A stretch of DNA of 64,000 bases from Burhinus oedicnemus (GCA_008921705.1 VFFE01009203.1:1368073-1432072), one strand, 5' to 3'. Numbered from the stretch's first letter, positions 50,440 to 62,846 are shown. The notes: generated by a model not told the origin, from the letters alone. Translations and numbers: made by a program.

Positions 50440-51307
50440 AAACTTGAACAAGCATGGCATAAGTCCAGCCTGGATGGATGGGCAACTGCTGACATAGCTC
50501 ACACGCAAAAGGGAAGACCACAGAAGGTGGTCATACCCAGGAGAAATACGGAAGCATTGCCCAAGTGCTCAAGCATGTAATTGGGCAAGTCAAAACTCTG
50601 CTGGAGTTAAAACTAGACAGGAATGTGAAGGGCACAGAAGGGCCTCTGTAGGTACACTGGCAGTAAAAGGAAGGTTAGGGAAAATCTGGTCATTGGGACA
50701 CAGGACCTAGTGACAAAAGACACTGAAAAAGCCTGTTTCCACTGGTAAGACTTGCTCTCTGGTATCCCGGTTCCCCAAACCTACTAGCAGAATCTGTGAG
50801 AGTGAAGCAGCACCCAGGAGAGGAAGACACAGTTAAGGAGTGCTTATATCATTGGGACATGTAGAAGTCTGTGGGATGAGACAGGATGCACTCGAGGATG
50901 CTGCAGCAGCTGGCTAATGTCACTACAAGGCCTCACTATCATCCCTGAAAGGTCATGATGACCAGGGGAGTTTTCTGATGACTGGAAAAAGGATAATATC
51001 ATACTTGTCTTCAAGAAGGGGAGCAGAATCCAGGAAACTACAGGCTTCTCAGTCTCAGGATCCTGGGAAGATTATGGGGCAAATCCTCCTCAAAGCCATT
51101 TTCAGGCACATGAAGAACACGAAGGTGACAGGGAACAGGCAGCAAATCATGTCTGACCAACCTATTTGCCTTCTACAAGTCAATGGCTAGCTCCATGGAC
51201 AAGGGGAAAGCAGTGGATGTGTATCTTGACTTTAGCGTGGGCTTTGATGCAGTCCATGGCATCTTTATAGACAAATTGGTGAGACACAGACTTGAATAAG
51301 TAGATAA
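50440..51307 (+). mobile_element. CR1 LINE copy I, internal ORF2 fragment lacking the 3' end
   Basis: This degraded plus-strand CR1 covers the linker between endonuclease and RT and the first part of the RT. Readable landmarks in order are ELKLDRNVKG-like residues, GFCRYTGSKRKVREN, TQDLVTKDTEKA, ERS..DDWKK, NYRLLSLRILGKIMGQILLKAIFRHMK, then VYLDFSVGFDAVH and DKLVRHRLE at the right end (about 51300). Sequence similarity then stops, before GxPQGS and F-A-D-D. No UTR or octamer tail follows. Several frameshifts and stops are present. The start near 50440 is uncertain; related residues may begin at about 50370. Confidence 0.8.
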
Positions 51308-54300
51308 TAAGGATAGCTGTTGTTAAATCATAGTACAGAATAAACTAGAAACTCATCTTTAGTAGGCAAGAGATTATTTTTAAATTGGTAATATAAAAAT
51401 AATGACAAGATTCACTATATAATAAGAATGAAAGTACAAAGAAAGCTTTGTCTCCAGAAGAACATACAGATACTCCCAAAGAAGGTTAAGCATTCCTTTA
51501 TGTTTAGATAAATCCTCTATAAATTAGTAAAGGCAGCCAAGCTTCCAAATGTAAAAAAAATATTTAAGGAAGAGAAGAAAGAAAGCTGAGTTTGAAGGAA
51601 AAATATTCCCAAGTGAAGAGGGGAGGAGTAGAAGAAATGTAGGCTGCCCATTTCGCAAGTAGAGAAACCTATGTTCCAAATTACTTAGGTAAACCCAGTT
51701 TTTCATGTTACGTCCCACCATCCTGGACCCTTCTTTCAGCCTTTATTCCTATTTCATTAATTAATTCAACATGATTAACATCAGCAGAATATTTGCTGGG
51801 GAACAGCTAAGACCTTTGCACAACTGTACATCGTTCTTGTCGTGGAGAGAGTGTGGTTTTCCCTGCAGTCGTTTCTTGGGGCAATAAGTTTCTGTAAGTA
51901 ATCATATAATACCACCACAGCCAGAGGTTATGACAGTGTTTTAATTAATTTATTTCAGCCTCTCTATAACTTCATGACTACAACTTCACTCCTTTAGGGA
52001 TGAACACTTCTGGGGTAAACACTTGCTTTAGTTGAGTCACTGTAAGTGACTGCAGTCAAAGGGATATATCAACATGAAATATATTATATCACATTGAATT
52101 GACATTTCACTCTACCATTGATGTTTTTTATTAAAAAAGTCCAATGCAAATCAACAACACATTTAATTATGGTTTAAGTGAAAAGAAATTTAAAGAATTA
52201 AAACTAAGTTTTAAAAAAATAAATTCAAAATCACTTTTTCAATTAAATTTCTACTTGGATGAATCTCTGCATGTCACTTCAGTTCTTTTAGGGTTGACAG
52301 AAGAGAGAGGAGGTGAGCAAGTGAAAGAGGCCAACGCTTCTTTGATCCACTGTTCTGCTTCAGATGTGCTTTTTTCAGCCCAGATCAGAAAGGTTACTGA
52401 AAGGTGACAGAACACAGGACAGCATTCATTTCACAGCATTAAAAAATACTGCTAAAGTAGAGAGTTTCTATATTTTATTTAAGACACATGATCATTTTCA
52501 AAATATCATAATGGACATTTCTCTCTTCCAGCTACCACTGAAATACAGTCTGAAATGGAACAGAATTTCCAGAAAGATCAGCAGTCTGAATAGCTTGGAA
52601 ACATCCAGCTCTAGTTTACAATCTGAGATATATGGCTACAGTCTCTGGTTACCTTTCAAAAGAGGATACCAGGAGGAAATCCTGGAAATCTATTCCAAAT
52701 CCTAGAAATTATACTTGAGGGAACAATTCCCCTTTGGCAAAGGCAGGGACTAGATGACCTAAAGGTGTTTTCCATTTCTGCTTAAGTCTTTTAAAAAAAG
52801 GTATATGTTTAGTAAATTCTTATAACTTCTACAAATGCCCCAAAGTATACTAGGAGATCACTTGAGTTTAGCCAAAAGATGCAGTTGGGCCTGACCTTGC
52901 AAAACCTTACATCAGAAGTTGTTACCTAGATAAGCAGAGCCTCGAGCTTGGTGAGTTGTGCTCAAAATTCAAGAATAAGGCCCAGGGGAGAAACTATGGG
53001 ATATTAGCTGGCATCTTCTGTTCCCTCCTGTCCTCATAATAGATATGAAGCAAGTAGAAGAGAATGAATCCTACTGGTATTTGAGGGCCCTGGTACACAG
53101 AGAAGTCACAAAGGCTAAGAAAAGGATTTGCAAACTGAGGGCTAATCCCTTCGTTCAGTCTCAGATTTCATCCACTTACGGATTCCTTCAGCATGGAGGA
53201 GTGCTTCTGGCAGGACTGCTTTGTACTGCTTGTATACACCAAGAGATGACTGAAAACGAAAGGGGACAAATTTTGAGATAGGTGGCTAAATCTTCTGTTT
53301 TTCAATAGCTATGCAAGCACAAACATGAAGCCATTAAAGAGTCTGAGATTTTAGAAAATATTTTCAACAATGAACTTTACTTTGACAGCTGCAAATATAA
53401 TTACTAGCAAGCACAGATGTTGCCAAAGAAGTCTGAGTCGTCATAACATGAGGTTTGAAAAATAATTTCTTTGGTCAAAGCCATTAATTTTGCTTTCAAA
53501 GTCAAAATGTGCTAATTCAGAAACCTGTATGTCATGAATATAAAAGAAAAGAAAAATTTCCCTAAATGTCATGCAACAAATAATGAACTGCTAAAGTGAA
53601 AATGCAATCAAATATTTAAATGTTTTAGTGACAGCTACCAGAAGAATATCTATTAAATGGTTAAATTGAAATTATGTTATAGCACAAAATCTGAGACTCA
53701 CATGTGGTACAATGACAGGATGGTCTAAATAGAGAAAAAGATGTATTAGGGTTGGATTTGTTCTGTATTAATTCATCTCTTCTGAATGGTTTCTAAGTCA
53801 GTTAGTACCTCTCCGCATTCAGATGAAACATTTTGGTAAAGGAAATTTTGAATGAAGCTTGATAGCAATAGACCAACTGGAGTTGGAACTGAACAAAAAT
53901 GCAGTTTTTTCCCCTTTCACAGACAGACTGATACAGGACTTTTTCCTTTTCACAGAAAAAAATACTCCCATCAGAGAAAGGGGGCAGACAGTAAGAAAAC
54001 CCTTTCATTTACAAAATTCAAGGAATTCTAATCTTGGTCTGGAGTCTGCTCTGCACAGTGGAGTGCTAGAAGGCAATATTCCTCTGACTAGTCACCAGTT
54101 GGGTGGCTCCCACTCTCCCGAGACGTAAGGCCATTTTATTTCATTTTGTCTGTTTTCTGTAGACTCTCATATTTGTCTCATGACTAAATCCCAGCAGCTC
54201 CAGTAGCCCAGTAAGGGGTATGACCACAAATCTCAGTTGTGGTTATTTGTGTCCTAGCTTCTCCCCAGCTGAACTTTTAAATTGTTTATTCATTTGGGAA

Positions 54301-54769
54301 GGATTTGTGTATCTGCAGATTATGCATTAGCATCATTAATGTTAATTAGAGTGCTAGTATCACATCTCGGTGGTGGTTCTGTCCAAAGAAAATGATCATT
54401 GACCACATCAGGTTTTAGAGATCAGATGTTTAGTTAGCTGATTCAAGCCATCAGTATCTACTTTAGGGTGAACCAAATCCTGCCCTCGGTCCCTTGTAAT
54501 TCTCCACAGCTAAAGATTTTGTCAAACATGATATCAGTATCAGGGATGACATTCACCTCTCATTACTTGAACAAAGGGATTCTTCAGACCTAGATTTAAG
54601 CAACTCATACCCTCCTTTACTCTCTAGCAATTAGCTTTGCTCAGTGAGACAGCAGTTGTAAAGACTTGTTTGCAGCCAGTTGTAGCCATGCTGCTATGAC
54701 ATGGGCAGTAAAACTCAGCATTTCCACTGGGACAGAGAACTAAAACTGGGACTTACAATTTTATATTTT
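51308..54769. other. Intergenic stretch between copies I and J
   Basis: No gene was recognised. A possible old CR1 3' end lies at 52720-52785. Open frames of 78-113 codons (52144-52407, 52364-52705, 53045-53281, 53859-54128, all plus) have no recognisable domain. Confidence 0.45.
52720..52785 (+). mobile_element. Possible CR1 3' end relic
   Basis: 'ggcagggactagatgacctaaaggtgttttccatttctg' resembles the UTR segment 'ggactagatgacctttaaaggtcccttcca' of CR1. Nothing upstream aligns clearly and no tail repeats remain, so this may be chance. Confidence 0.35.
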
Positions 54770-55034
54770 AGGACAAGAGGAAATGGGTTCATGTTGCACC
54801 AGGGGAGGTTTAGGCTGGACATTAGGAAAAATTTTTTCATTGAAAGAGTTATCAAACATTGGAACAGGCTGCCCAGGGAGGTGGTTGAGTCACCATCCCT
54901 AGATGTGTTTAAAAGTCGTGTAAGATATGGTGCTTAGAGACATGGTTTAGTGGTGGACTTGTAGAGTAGGGTCAATGGTTGGACTAAATGATCTTAAAGG
55001 TCTTTTCCAACCTAAATGATTCTATGATTCTATT
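54770..55034 (+). mobile_element. CR1 LINE copy J, 3' end fragment
   Basis: This is a plus-strand CR1 tail. It encodes [39 protein letters not shown] and [12 protein letters not shown], then 'tggtggacttgtagagtagggtcaatggttggactaaatgatcttaaaggtcttttccaacc' (54951-55012) and ATTCTATG octamers to 55034. The UTR wording 'gatcttaaaggtcttttccaacct' separates it from the A/G group and matches copy M. The last 50 codons of ORF2 are open except for the frame change near 54930. The 5' junction at 54770 is sharp. Confidence 0.94.
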
Positions 55035-55688
55035 GGGACATTTGGCAATACTAAGTGAGGAGAAAGGCACAGGGCATGAACACACATACAGGTTTGCAAT
55101 TTCTGTAAGTGGGAGTTTCAGACATATAGCTTAACTTCCAGGACTCCCAGAGGTTTCCCAACGTCAACATATAGTGTCCTCTGAAACAGCTTGTGCTTCC
55201 TGACCCAAAAAGCTTAGGTCTGTTGCTAAAAATTACAGTAAGCAATACCTGCATTTGACCTATTGCTGAAACACACTTCTGATTTGTACTAGAGAGTGTC
55301 TAGAAACTACTAACGAATTTGCCTGGAAAGTGTTTTCCCAACTCACAAAACTTTATGAGCTTAGAGAAATGTTCCTAGACAAACCTAACAGTTTTTGAAG
55401 TTTTTCACAGGCTGAAAAAGAAAGCCAAGCAAACAGAAAAAGAAAGCAAGAAACTATCAAGAGATTGAACTCACAGGCTAACAGTTATGGCCATTGCCTT
55501 ATGTGTGAGAGATCTTTGTCACATTCCCAAGCCCCATGCAAATTTATTTCTGCAAAGCAGTGCATTTCTAAGAACTGAAATCGGGAGAAAGAACAAGCAG
55601 CATGGACTGTATTGTGGAAGACAGTGGTTAAGTTGCTGGTATGAGTCCAAAAGGAAGAAAGTCCAAAAGGAAAACTGTGGAAGAAGAG

Positions 55689-55740
55689 AATCATAGAATA
55701 TCAGGTTGGAAGGAACCTCAAGGCTCATCAGGTCCAACAA
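55689..55740 (-). mobile_element. CR1 LINE copy K, 3' terminal fragment
   Basis: About 52 bases of CR1 3' end on the minus strand: octamer (tcatagaat), then 'caggttggaaggaacctcaaggctcatcaggtccaac'. It stops at 55740, next to an AT-rich spacer, and copy L starts 35 bases further right in the opposite orientation. Confidence 0.9.
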
Positions 55741-55774
55741 ATATTTAATAATTAAACAGCTTTATCTAAAGGTC

Positions 55775-55966
55775 ACACTTGAGTTGCCCAGAGAGGTGGT
55801 AGATGCACCATCCCTGGAAACACTCAAGGTCAGGTTGGACGGGGCTCTGAGGCTCTGAGCAACCTCATCTAGTTGAAGATGTCCCTGCTCATTGCAGGGG
55901 GGTTGGACTAGATGACTTTTAAAGGTCCCTTCCAACCCAAACTATTCTATGGTTCTATGATTCTAG
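55775..55966 (+). mobile_element. CR1 LINE copy L, 3' terminal fragment
   Basis: This plus-strand CR1 end starts in the codons for LPREVVDAPSLETL ('gttgcccagagaggtggtagatgcaccatcc', 55782-55812). It passes through 'ggttggactagatgacttttaaaggtcccttccaacccaaac' (55901-55942) to octamers ATTCTATGGTTCTATG ending near 55966. A 7-base repetition ('gaggctct' twice near 55845-55857) is present in the final ORF2 codons. It belongs to the A/G group. Confidence 0.95.
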
Positions 55967-58900
55967 GATCTCCTGATTTCTAGAATCAATCTCACTCAAT
56001 TGCCCAAAATCAAAATAGGCTTTTCTGGACTCTGCCCTCTTTAGTGCCTAAATTGACCATGACATATAATTCCTTGCCTCCAGGAGATAAATTGCAGTTG
56101 GTTCTGACCCAAGCTCGGGATAAAGGCAGTAGAAAGCACCTATCCTAAAATCCCATTAAATATTTGGTAAGTTGGTTCAAATATTCAGACTATATTTTTG
56201 TAATTTTTCTCAGGTCTTATAGCATCCTGTGTGCATACTGAGAGCATGTTGTATGTATTTTTCTGAGGTCTTATAGCCCGAAGCACATTGTATCCATTTC
56301 ATTTTACTCTTAATCTAGAAGTTGGAAACAGACTGAAGCCACAGATGTCTGGAAATAAGCATAAATATTTGCATCAGGCTTTTCCACTTACAATGACATT
56401 TTTCACTTTTCCATGCTGTACAGGCTTTTCCTTGCCTACAGTGTTCTTTCTGTCAATTTTGCAGGGTTTTTTTGAGTCAGAGTACTCATTGACAGAAGAA
56501 GTGAGGAATATTGAAGGTGTATATCTTTATGTAGTTGTTTGAATTTTAAGTAAAATTGTATTTTCATATTTTTGACAGATATTAACCCATAGTTCATGTG
56601 AATCACCAGGAAACCCTCACCCCTACATTTAAAACTGTTTTGCCTAAAGTTATTTCTAGGTACAGTGTAATTGTATCACTGATGCACCATCTTTTTAGAT
56701 GTGCCAGGAACACTACAAGCATTTTATGGCTGTAAAAGAAATCTAAATATAATACATTTGCTAACATCACATACTGTATCACACCACGTATCATTAACAT
56801 GGCTCAGAAACTGAAGGTGAGAGCGAGGACAAGGACAGGACAGGAGCCTATTTCTTAGTTCTTTAATTCTCAACACAGTAAAAAATCAGAAGTCTTTGGT
56901 TTCATTTTAAGGCCTAAGGAAATTGTCAGATAAATTCTGGTTAGTCCAATTTCTCTTAAAATCTTTATACAATTGATACAATAAAATAAAGCAGTGTCAA
57001 AGTCTCCAAGAAACACTGAGTCTTAGACTTCATGGGTGAACAATCACCATGTAAATCTGCAAAGTCATCTGACTTTTCAGGTTGGCTGGATAGGAAAACA
57101 GTAGTTTCTTATTAAACCCTATGATCTTACTCTTTGAGACTGTAAGTTTAGCTTTGAGAGAGAAGAAAACACCCTCCTTTTTGGATAGTTAATAAATTTG
57201 TAGTTTAATGAAATGAGGAAATAATGTGCTGTGAAGCAACTCTGAGACATCAAGTTGTAAGGAGGCTTTGCTCTGGACCTTCAGTGTTGTCAGTGGCCCT
57301 GGTGTGTCAGTTTTTCAGGCAGCAGTTGAAGATTTGTGTGTGCACAAGCAAAGAAACTCATGAAAGAACTAATGAAAAGCTCTATCAGGCAAGAATATAG
57401 AGGTCTACATAAATGCCAAATAAAAAGCAGATTGAAAAAAGTCTTTTACCAATGGGAGCCAATAATAATAATAGAAAAATCACAGAGAGTATAATTTAGC
57501 TGTGAAAGAGAAAAAGAAACAAGGTTTTGAATGCACAGCAAACGTGAAATAAACCAAAAGGGCATGCTTAGATTAATGTGAACCTCCGATTTCATCAAAC
57601 ATTTAAATATTCTCTAAGTTCAAATCAAGATGGTAATAACATGAAGTTCTTTCAAAGCTACTTCTGGAGACTACATCATCACACAAGGAAAAACACTGAA
57701 CAAAGCTATGGAAACTGTGAAGCCACTGCACTGCTGAAGAATAACTAGAATTAGGGATGTAAGCAAATTCCATCTGAGGGTTAAGCATTTAGGTACAGCA
57801 AGGAGAGGTAAACGCTGAAGACACTTCAGTAGAAACGCTCTTCCACAGACACTGCAAAGTTGTATATGGCCATAAAATGCCTTTTCCTTCTTCACAGTGC
57901 TCTTCTTCACTCAAGAAACCTAGAAATTTGCAGAAGTCTCACAAGAGCTCCCTGGTGGAAAAGTGTAAGATGTAGAGAAGTGGTGAAACCAGAATGAAGC
58001 ATTAAAAGAAGGTGAGTAAATGATCCAGCCAAGCAAAACCCATCTGTGTGCAGTTAATTCAATATTCTTTCTGTTCAGTATTTCTTGTTTCTTTTCATTG
58101 TGTGCTTTTCTCTGCAGATCTGTCTCCTGTCATCACCACAGTGCTTTCTGAACTCTATCTCGACCAAAATGTTTGTTCAGGTCTTCAGCTCCCCTCCTCC
58201 ATACCAAGAATCTCCTTTTGTTCTTGAGTCCCCGGGACCTTTCAGGATCCAGGACAGAATCCCCCTCCCTGGCTTTAATGTGACTTAGTTAAATTTATCA
58301 CATAAACATGGTCTTTAACACATATTTTTAACACATATCAATTAATTCAGCACAAGCATGGCATATTCTGAGTTCTTGGTCCTGGATTCATGGTACATGA
58401 AAGATCCAGGAGCAGCTTTAAAGCAATCAGTGTCATATGAAGTCTGTGAACTGTTCGTTTGACACTGGAAAAAAAAACTCAGGTCAATATCCAGGTTCTT
58501 CTGCTGTAGAAAGAAGAGAAATTTCTTCTCCCTTTTTAATGAAGGGGAAAAAAAAAAAAGCATAGAAGTATGCTTTTGATGTCATGACCATGTGTCTCTG
58601 ATCTTTCCATGTTTATATTTTTCCTTATTGCTGAACAGTTGCCTTGCATGAGTATCCCATCAGGGACAGATGTTGTCTTTGTTTTGCTAAGCACATGAAA
58701 AACTCTCACATAATGGTTTTGAGACTTGAGAAATAAACAGTGTGGGTTCTTTATGGCTTATTAGTTAATCACAGAAAAAACAGTCCTCATTTCCTCAGTG
58801 GAGTATATATTTTAGTTCAGCTCAGCTGAAGAGGGGAATGTCTGGCAATAAGGTTTTGGGATCTGTGGTACAGAATATTACTGCTGCTTAAAATGATATT

Positions 58901-59741
58901 AATTGAAACAGACAACCCCAAGTTAGCTCAGGTTAGGAACCTCATGCTGTTTTGTCATGACTGTTACACCTGTGTCCCAGTAAGCTCTGTGCCAATAAGC
59001 TTTTCAGGTACCTACCTATGTGTCATTCACAGTGCAGTCTGCAAGCTGGCTTTCAGCTCTTACGGTATTTGTTGATTGCCAAATTATCAAGAAAGCTGCC
59101 AAAACAGAGTTGTAAATTTTAACCATGGAAATGTGTGAAAAATCAGTGTTGTAGGCTCAGGAAGACCGAGGAAGTAAATACCCTCTGAAAATATTGTTTT
59201 CTTTTTTATAGATCACTCAAATCAAAGGTAGAGAAAAAAAATTCAAACATAGCAATACGATATTGCTGCACCTACTACACAACTCCACCTCTTGAAAAAG
59301 GAAGAATTCATTTCACATCCCAAAAAACACAGGAATTAGTTTTCATATATTAGAGAGATCAACGCTGGTAATTTGAGGCAAATTGCTGTAGCTCCTAACT
59401 GCTCCGTTATCTAATGAAAAAAAATGCCTTTCACTTTAGAGGAGCCGATTAAATAGATCTATGCTTTTCTTATGGTTAAATATTTTTTGTAGTTCTTAGA
59501 TGCAGTTCCAAAAGAAACAGCACCAGTGATGGAGGTAGGACAGATGTGAAGTGGAGCGAAGCACAGACTTTCTCCCACATGTTACACAGAGCATGCTCTG
59601 TATCAAGCAATGATCTGAGGGGCGTGCACTGCAGCCACATTAGACGTCTCTCTCCCTTTTTTCTTTCCCCCAGTAAATTTCTCTCTGTGAACTAGGAACA
59701 GGGGAAAGATGTAGATAAAGAAGAGCAGTGTTCATATGACC
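55967..59741. other. AT-rich intergenic stretch
   Basis: No gene or interspersed repeat was recognised. An imperfect two-copy tandem duplication (period 54) lies at 56204-56297, and a run of 12 A is near 58549-58560. Confidence 0.5.
56204..56297. repeat. Imperfect two-copy tandem duplication, period 54
   Basis: 'tttttctcaggtcttatagc' at 56204 recurs as 'tttttctgaggtcttatagc' at 56258. The next part is also related (gagcatgttgtatgtat against aagcacattgtatccat), with gaps. Confidence 0.75.
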
Positions 59742-59840
59742 TAGAATCATAGAATCATAGAATGATAGAATTGTTTATGTTGGAAAAGACCTTTAAGATC
59801 ATCAAGTCCAACCATTAACCTAGCACTGCCAAGTCCACCA
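59742..59840 (-). mobile_element. CR1 LINE copy M, 3' terminal fragment
   Basis: Minus-strand CR1 3' end with three octamer-like units at the left (agaatcatagaatcatagaatgatag), then 'ttggaaaagacctttaagatcatcaagtccaacc', then 'caagtccaccattaaacc'. The UTR wording agrees with copy J, so both belong to one subfamily. Similarity fades around 59840-59875. Confidence 0.9.
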
Positions 59841-60254
59841 TTAAACCACCCACCTACCTTTAGCCATCTAAAAGTTTGTACTGGCATCTCAACTAGGCTC
59901 TCTTGAAAGGTCAAAGGAAACAAAAGAGTACCTTTATCAGTGATTCCTCTCATCTTAAGGGCAGCAGTGGAAGATCTGTGGGTGAATCACCTCCCATATC
60001 CCCTGGACTACAGTTCTCCAGCTGCAGGCTGAAGACTAGTTTAGACTAGGTGACTAACCTGTAGATGACATTTGTTAGGTGACTTGCCCACTTGTAGCTC
60101 AGTAAGAAGAAAGATCTCTTTTTTTTCCATTTTTCTTTAATATAAAAATGATGGGGTGCTGAAGACTTCATTTATAGAAGAAAGGCAGGCACAGCAATAA
60201 CCCATAGCTGGGTGTTGAGGCCAGACAACTTGAAATTCAACACAGACTTTTAGT

Positions 60255-60460
60255 GAAGACAACAATCAATCATCTGACCAGATTACCAAAGGAAGTGACA
60301 GATTACCCATCTCTTGTGTCTTCAAATAAAGATTAGATGTGTTTTTGAAAGATAAGCTTTAGCCAAACATGTTAGGACAGTAGAAGAGAAATGAATGCAG
60401 TTGTTTGAGCTATTTCACATAGAAAATGGAACAAGATGATCTAATGTTTTCTTTTTGTTT
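60255..60460 (+). mobile_element. Ancient CR1/L3-like relic
   Basis: 'ttaccaaaggaagtgacagattacccatctcttgtgtcttcaaataaagattagatgtgtttttgaaagataagctttagcc' (60284-60364) follows the codons and spacing of the end of ORF2 in the old CR1 branch called L3: '...gGsGGLPSLessS.FKiRLD.FLKDml' in sense. The UTR-like 'gaacaagatgatctaatg' (60429-60446) is in the right place. No tail repeat of the CR1 octamer type remains. The preserved word order supports an old insertion predating the other copies. Confidence 0.6.
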
Positions 60461-60475
60461 CAAATGCATCATTCA

Positions 60476-60499
60476 ATTTATTTATTTATTTATTTATTT
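60476..60499. repeat. (ATTT)6 microsatellite
   Basis: Six perfect ATTT units lie just after the L3-like relic. Confidence 0.95.
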
Positions 60500-61504
60500 C
60501 TATTTTTCTTTGTCAGAGAATCTCAAATTGATGTATTTTAAAAGAGAAAGAAGCTATTAATTTGAGAATCTGATGGCTAATTTCACTAGTGATTACAAAT
60601 ATGTGGAAGTTGAGGGTTTCATTTGATATGACTATTCTCTGGGTAATTTAATCAAAGTCAAATGGCAGACAGCACATTCTTTTTTGTAAGTGTTTCAAGA
60701 CATTGTTGACTTCTCTCTGATAGCTGCTTTTCAAATAAAATTATAATTTCCTGAAGGACTAATTGATCACTAAATACAACCCTGTATTATTAACTTTGTG
60801 CTTTATTTGGCTGGTAGAGAGATTATAATATAAATATCGAAGGAGAGAAGGGTAGGTTAAAATAATTCTCTTCTATTGTGACAGACTCCTGGCTCGAGAG
60901 AGCCTACCTCTTGCCACAAAATTTGGTGAGTAGAGAACTGATTATAAAGCTCCAACATTTTTATGAGAAAATTGGGGAGGAATGAGACTGAGTGGCTATG
61001 AAGGGATCAGTTTTGTCTTTGCTGCCCCTTCTGACCCCTCTTTCTTTCCACTTAAGAAAAGAGATATTTCTAGTCTTTATCAGTAACTGGAGCACCTAAA
61101 ACTGAAAACAAAGGGAGAGTAGAGAAGGAGCTATTTAGTGAAAGCACTCATTTTTAGTGAAATGCCAAACTAGTCACCTGCATTGCTCCTGTGTCACCTA
61201 TGGGGAGTCAGATGCAACCTGGGGGTTTTGCGTTTGACAAAGCTGTGTAACAAACACTCCTTATAATATATGATACATAAAATACTGGGACATATGTTGA
61301 AAATGTTGTGTTGAATAGAGAGAGACCACTGAAGCTCACAGAAGTGTATTTACTAGGGGATACCTGGGACCATGAGCTTAGAGAAGCTCCTGGAAAGCAG
61401 AAGTGTCACCACTGCTGCATTTCAATTGCGCAAATCCAAATGCAACCCCCAAAAAAAAGGTAGCAAAGAAGAGTGAATATTACTACAGAAGTTTTTGCAT
61501 AAAG
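60500..61504. other. AT-rich intergenic stretch
   Basis: Nothing recognisable was seen between the (ATTT)6 run and copy N. Confidence 0.5.
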
Positions 61505-61911
61505 TCATAGAACCATAGAATAGTTTAGGTTGTAAGGGATCTTTAAAGGTCATCTAGTCCAGCCTTCCCTGCAATAAGCAGGGACATCTTCAACTAGACG
61601 AGGTGGCTCAGAGCCCCATCCACCCTGACCTGGAATGTTTCCAGGGATGGCACACCTACCACCTCTCTGGGCAACTTGTGCCAGTGTTTCACCACACTCA
61701 TTGTAAAAAATTTCATCCTTATATATATTCTGAATCTGCCCTCTTTTAGTTTTAAGCCATTACCTCTTGTCCTACCACAACAGGCCCTGCCAAAAAGTTC
61801 ATTCTCATTCATTCTCATAAGCCCCCTTTAAGTATTGAAAGGTTGCCATAAGGTCTCCCTGGAGCCTTCTCTTCTCCAGGCTGAACAACCCCAGCTCTCT
61901 CAGCCTGCTGA
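61505..61911 (-). mobile_element. CR1 LINE copy N, 3' end fragment
   Basis: Minus-strand CR1 of about 400 bases. The tail (tcatagaaccatagaat) lies at the left, then the UTR with 'ttgtaagggatctttaaaggtcatctagtcc', then ORF2 C-terminal codons read on the minus strand: [52 protein letters not shown], then VVKHWHKLPREVVGVPSLETFQVRVDGALSHLV. The frame changes once near 61805-61818, in a short 'attctcattcattctcat' repetition. The 5' edge at 61911 is sharp and unrelated sequence follows. It belongs to the A/G group. Confidence 0.95.
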
Positions 61912-61965
61912 CATAGCACAGGGAATCAGAAGCAGTGTTGCTCTTGGATGCATGAGTCATAACTT

Positions 61966-62073
61966 TTAAAATTTTTAAAAATGTTTTATTTTTTAAAAAT
62001 AAAACAAACAAAACCAAAACAAAACAAAAAACACAAGCAAAAAAAACACAAACAAAAAAAACAACAAAGAGAT
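61966..62073. repeat. A-rich low-complexity tract
   Basis: About 105 bases are mostly A with scattered C and T (aaacaaaacaaaac-type units). No LINE or SINE body sits next to it in the orientation expected for a poly(A) tail. Confidence 0.85.
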
Positions 62074-62390
62074 CTAGAACAAAAGAAGTGTCTGGTAAGG
62101 GGACGCTGCTGGAGGAGCTCTAGGATGGAGGAGTTAAACCCTTTGAGATAGCATCTCAAAAGGAAGGTGTTAACATCTCGTTTTTTCCCTCCATTCACAG
62201 TTGAGATATGCTTCAAGCAACAGCTTAGTATTTCCTGAAATTAGTTTTTGTTGGTTTACTTTTCTTTGTCTGTATCTCTCTTTGTATTTTTTTTTAAATC
62301 AAGAAATTAACTGTTTTCTTTGCTCTAATAACCTTGTACCCTTTCACTTGGTCAGTCATTTGGACTTGAGAGTGGAAGCAAAGCCAGAGG

Positions 62391-62846
62391 TCAGGGGAAA
62401 AGCTGATTAATCCAGGACTGTGTGTTTAACATTGAGGTGCTGGCAACCTGGGCTGTGTTTGGGTACCCCAGGACTTTGAGTTCCCCTTCTGCTAGGTGAC
62501 AAAGGTGGTTCTGCAGGCTGGTGTCATAGAGGGGCAGCTCAGAGACAAAATTTCCCCTGCCAAGACCAATGCAGAACCCCTTTGTAAGGAAGGAGTACAG
62601 CTCACTGAACCCACAAACTCCCACTTGACACAGCAGGGAATAGAGGCAGCAGTGGGGTGCTTTTTGAATAGCACATATTTTATCTTTTCCAGTAGGGTAT
62701 TGTGGCAAAATACTTTTCTCCCTTCGAGCAAAGGGGCCAGACCCCTGTCTTGCCTGTCTCAACAAACAAATTGTGTCCCCGTGTAAACCTAGACATTGTC
62801 CCAGGCGTAACTCTCCTGGTGGCAGTGGAATGGCATAAGGGATCAA
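62391..62846 (-). other. Unassigned segment with a 151-codon open frame
   Basis: This segment lies between copies N and O and is richer in G and C than its flanks. On the minus strand 151 codons are open (62846 to 62391), starting MIPYAIPLPPGELRLGQCLG and ending NTQSWINQLFP. I recognise no domain, signal peptide or membrane segment. The plus strand is also open for 96 codons at 62496-62786, so openness on both strands may only reflect composition. Its right side meets the broken 3' end of copy O near 62862. It could be part of an unidentified mobile element, such as LTR sequence, or a chance frame. I do not call it a gene. Confidence 0.25.

Noticed and set aside
62142..62160. Inverted repeat TTTGAGAT-agc-ATCTCAAA
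   Set aside because: An 8-base stem with a 3-base loop is expected about once by chance in a sequence of this length.
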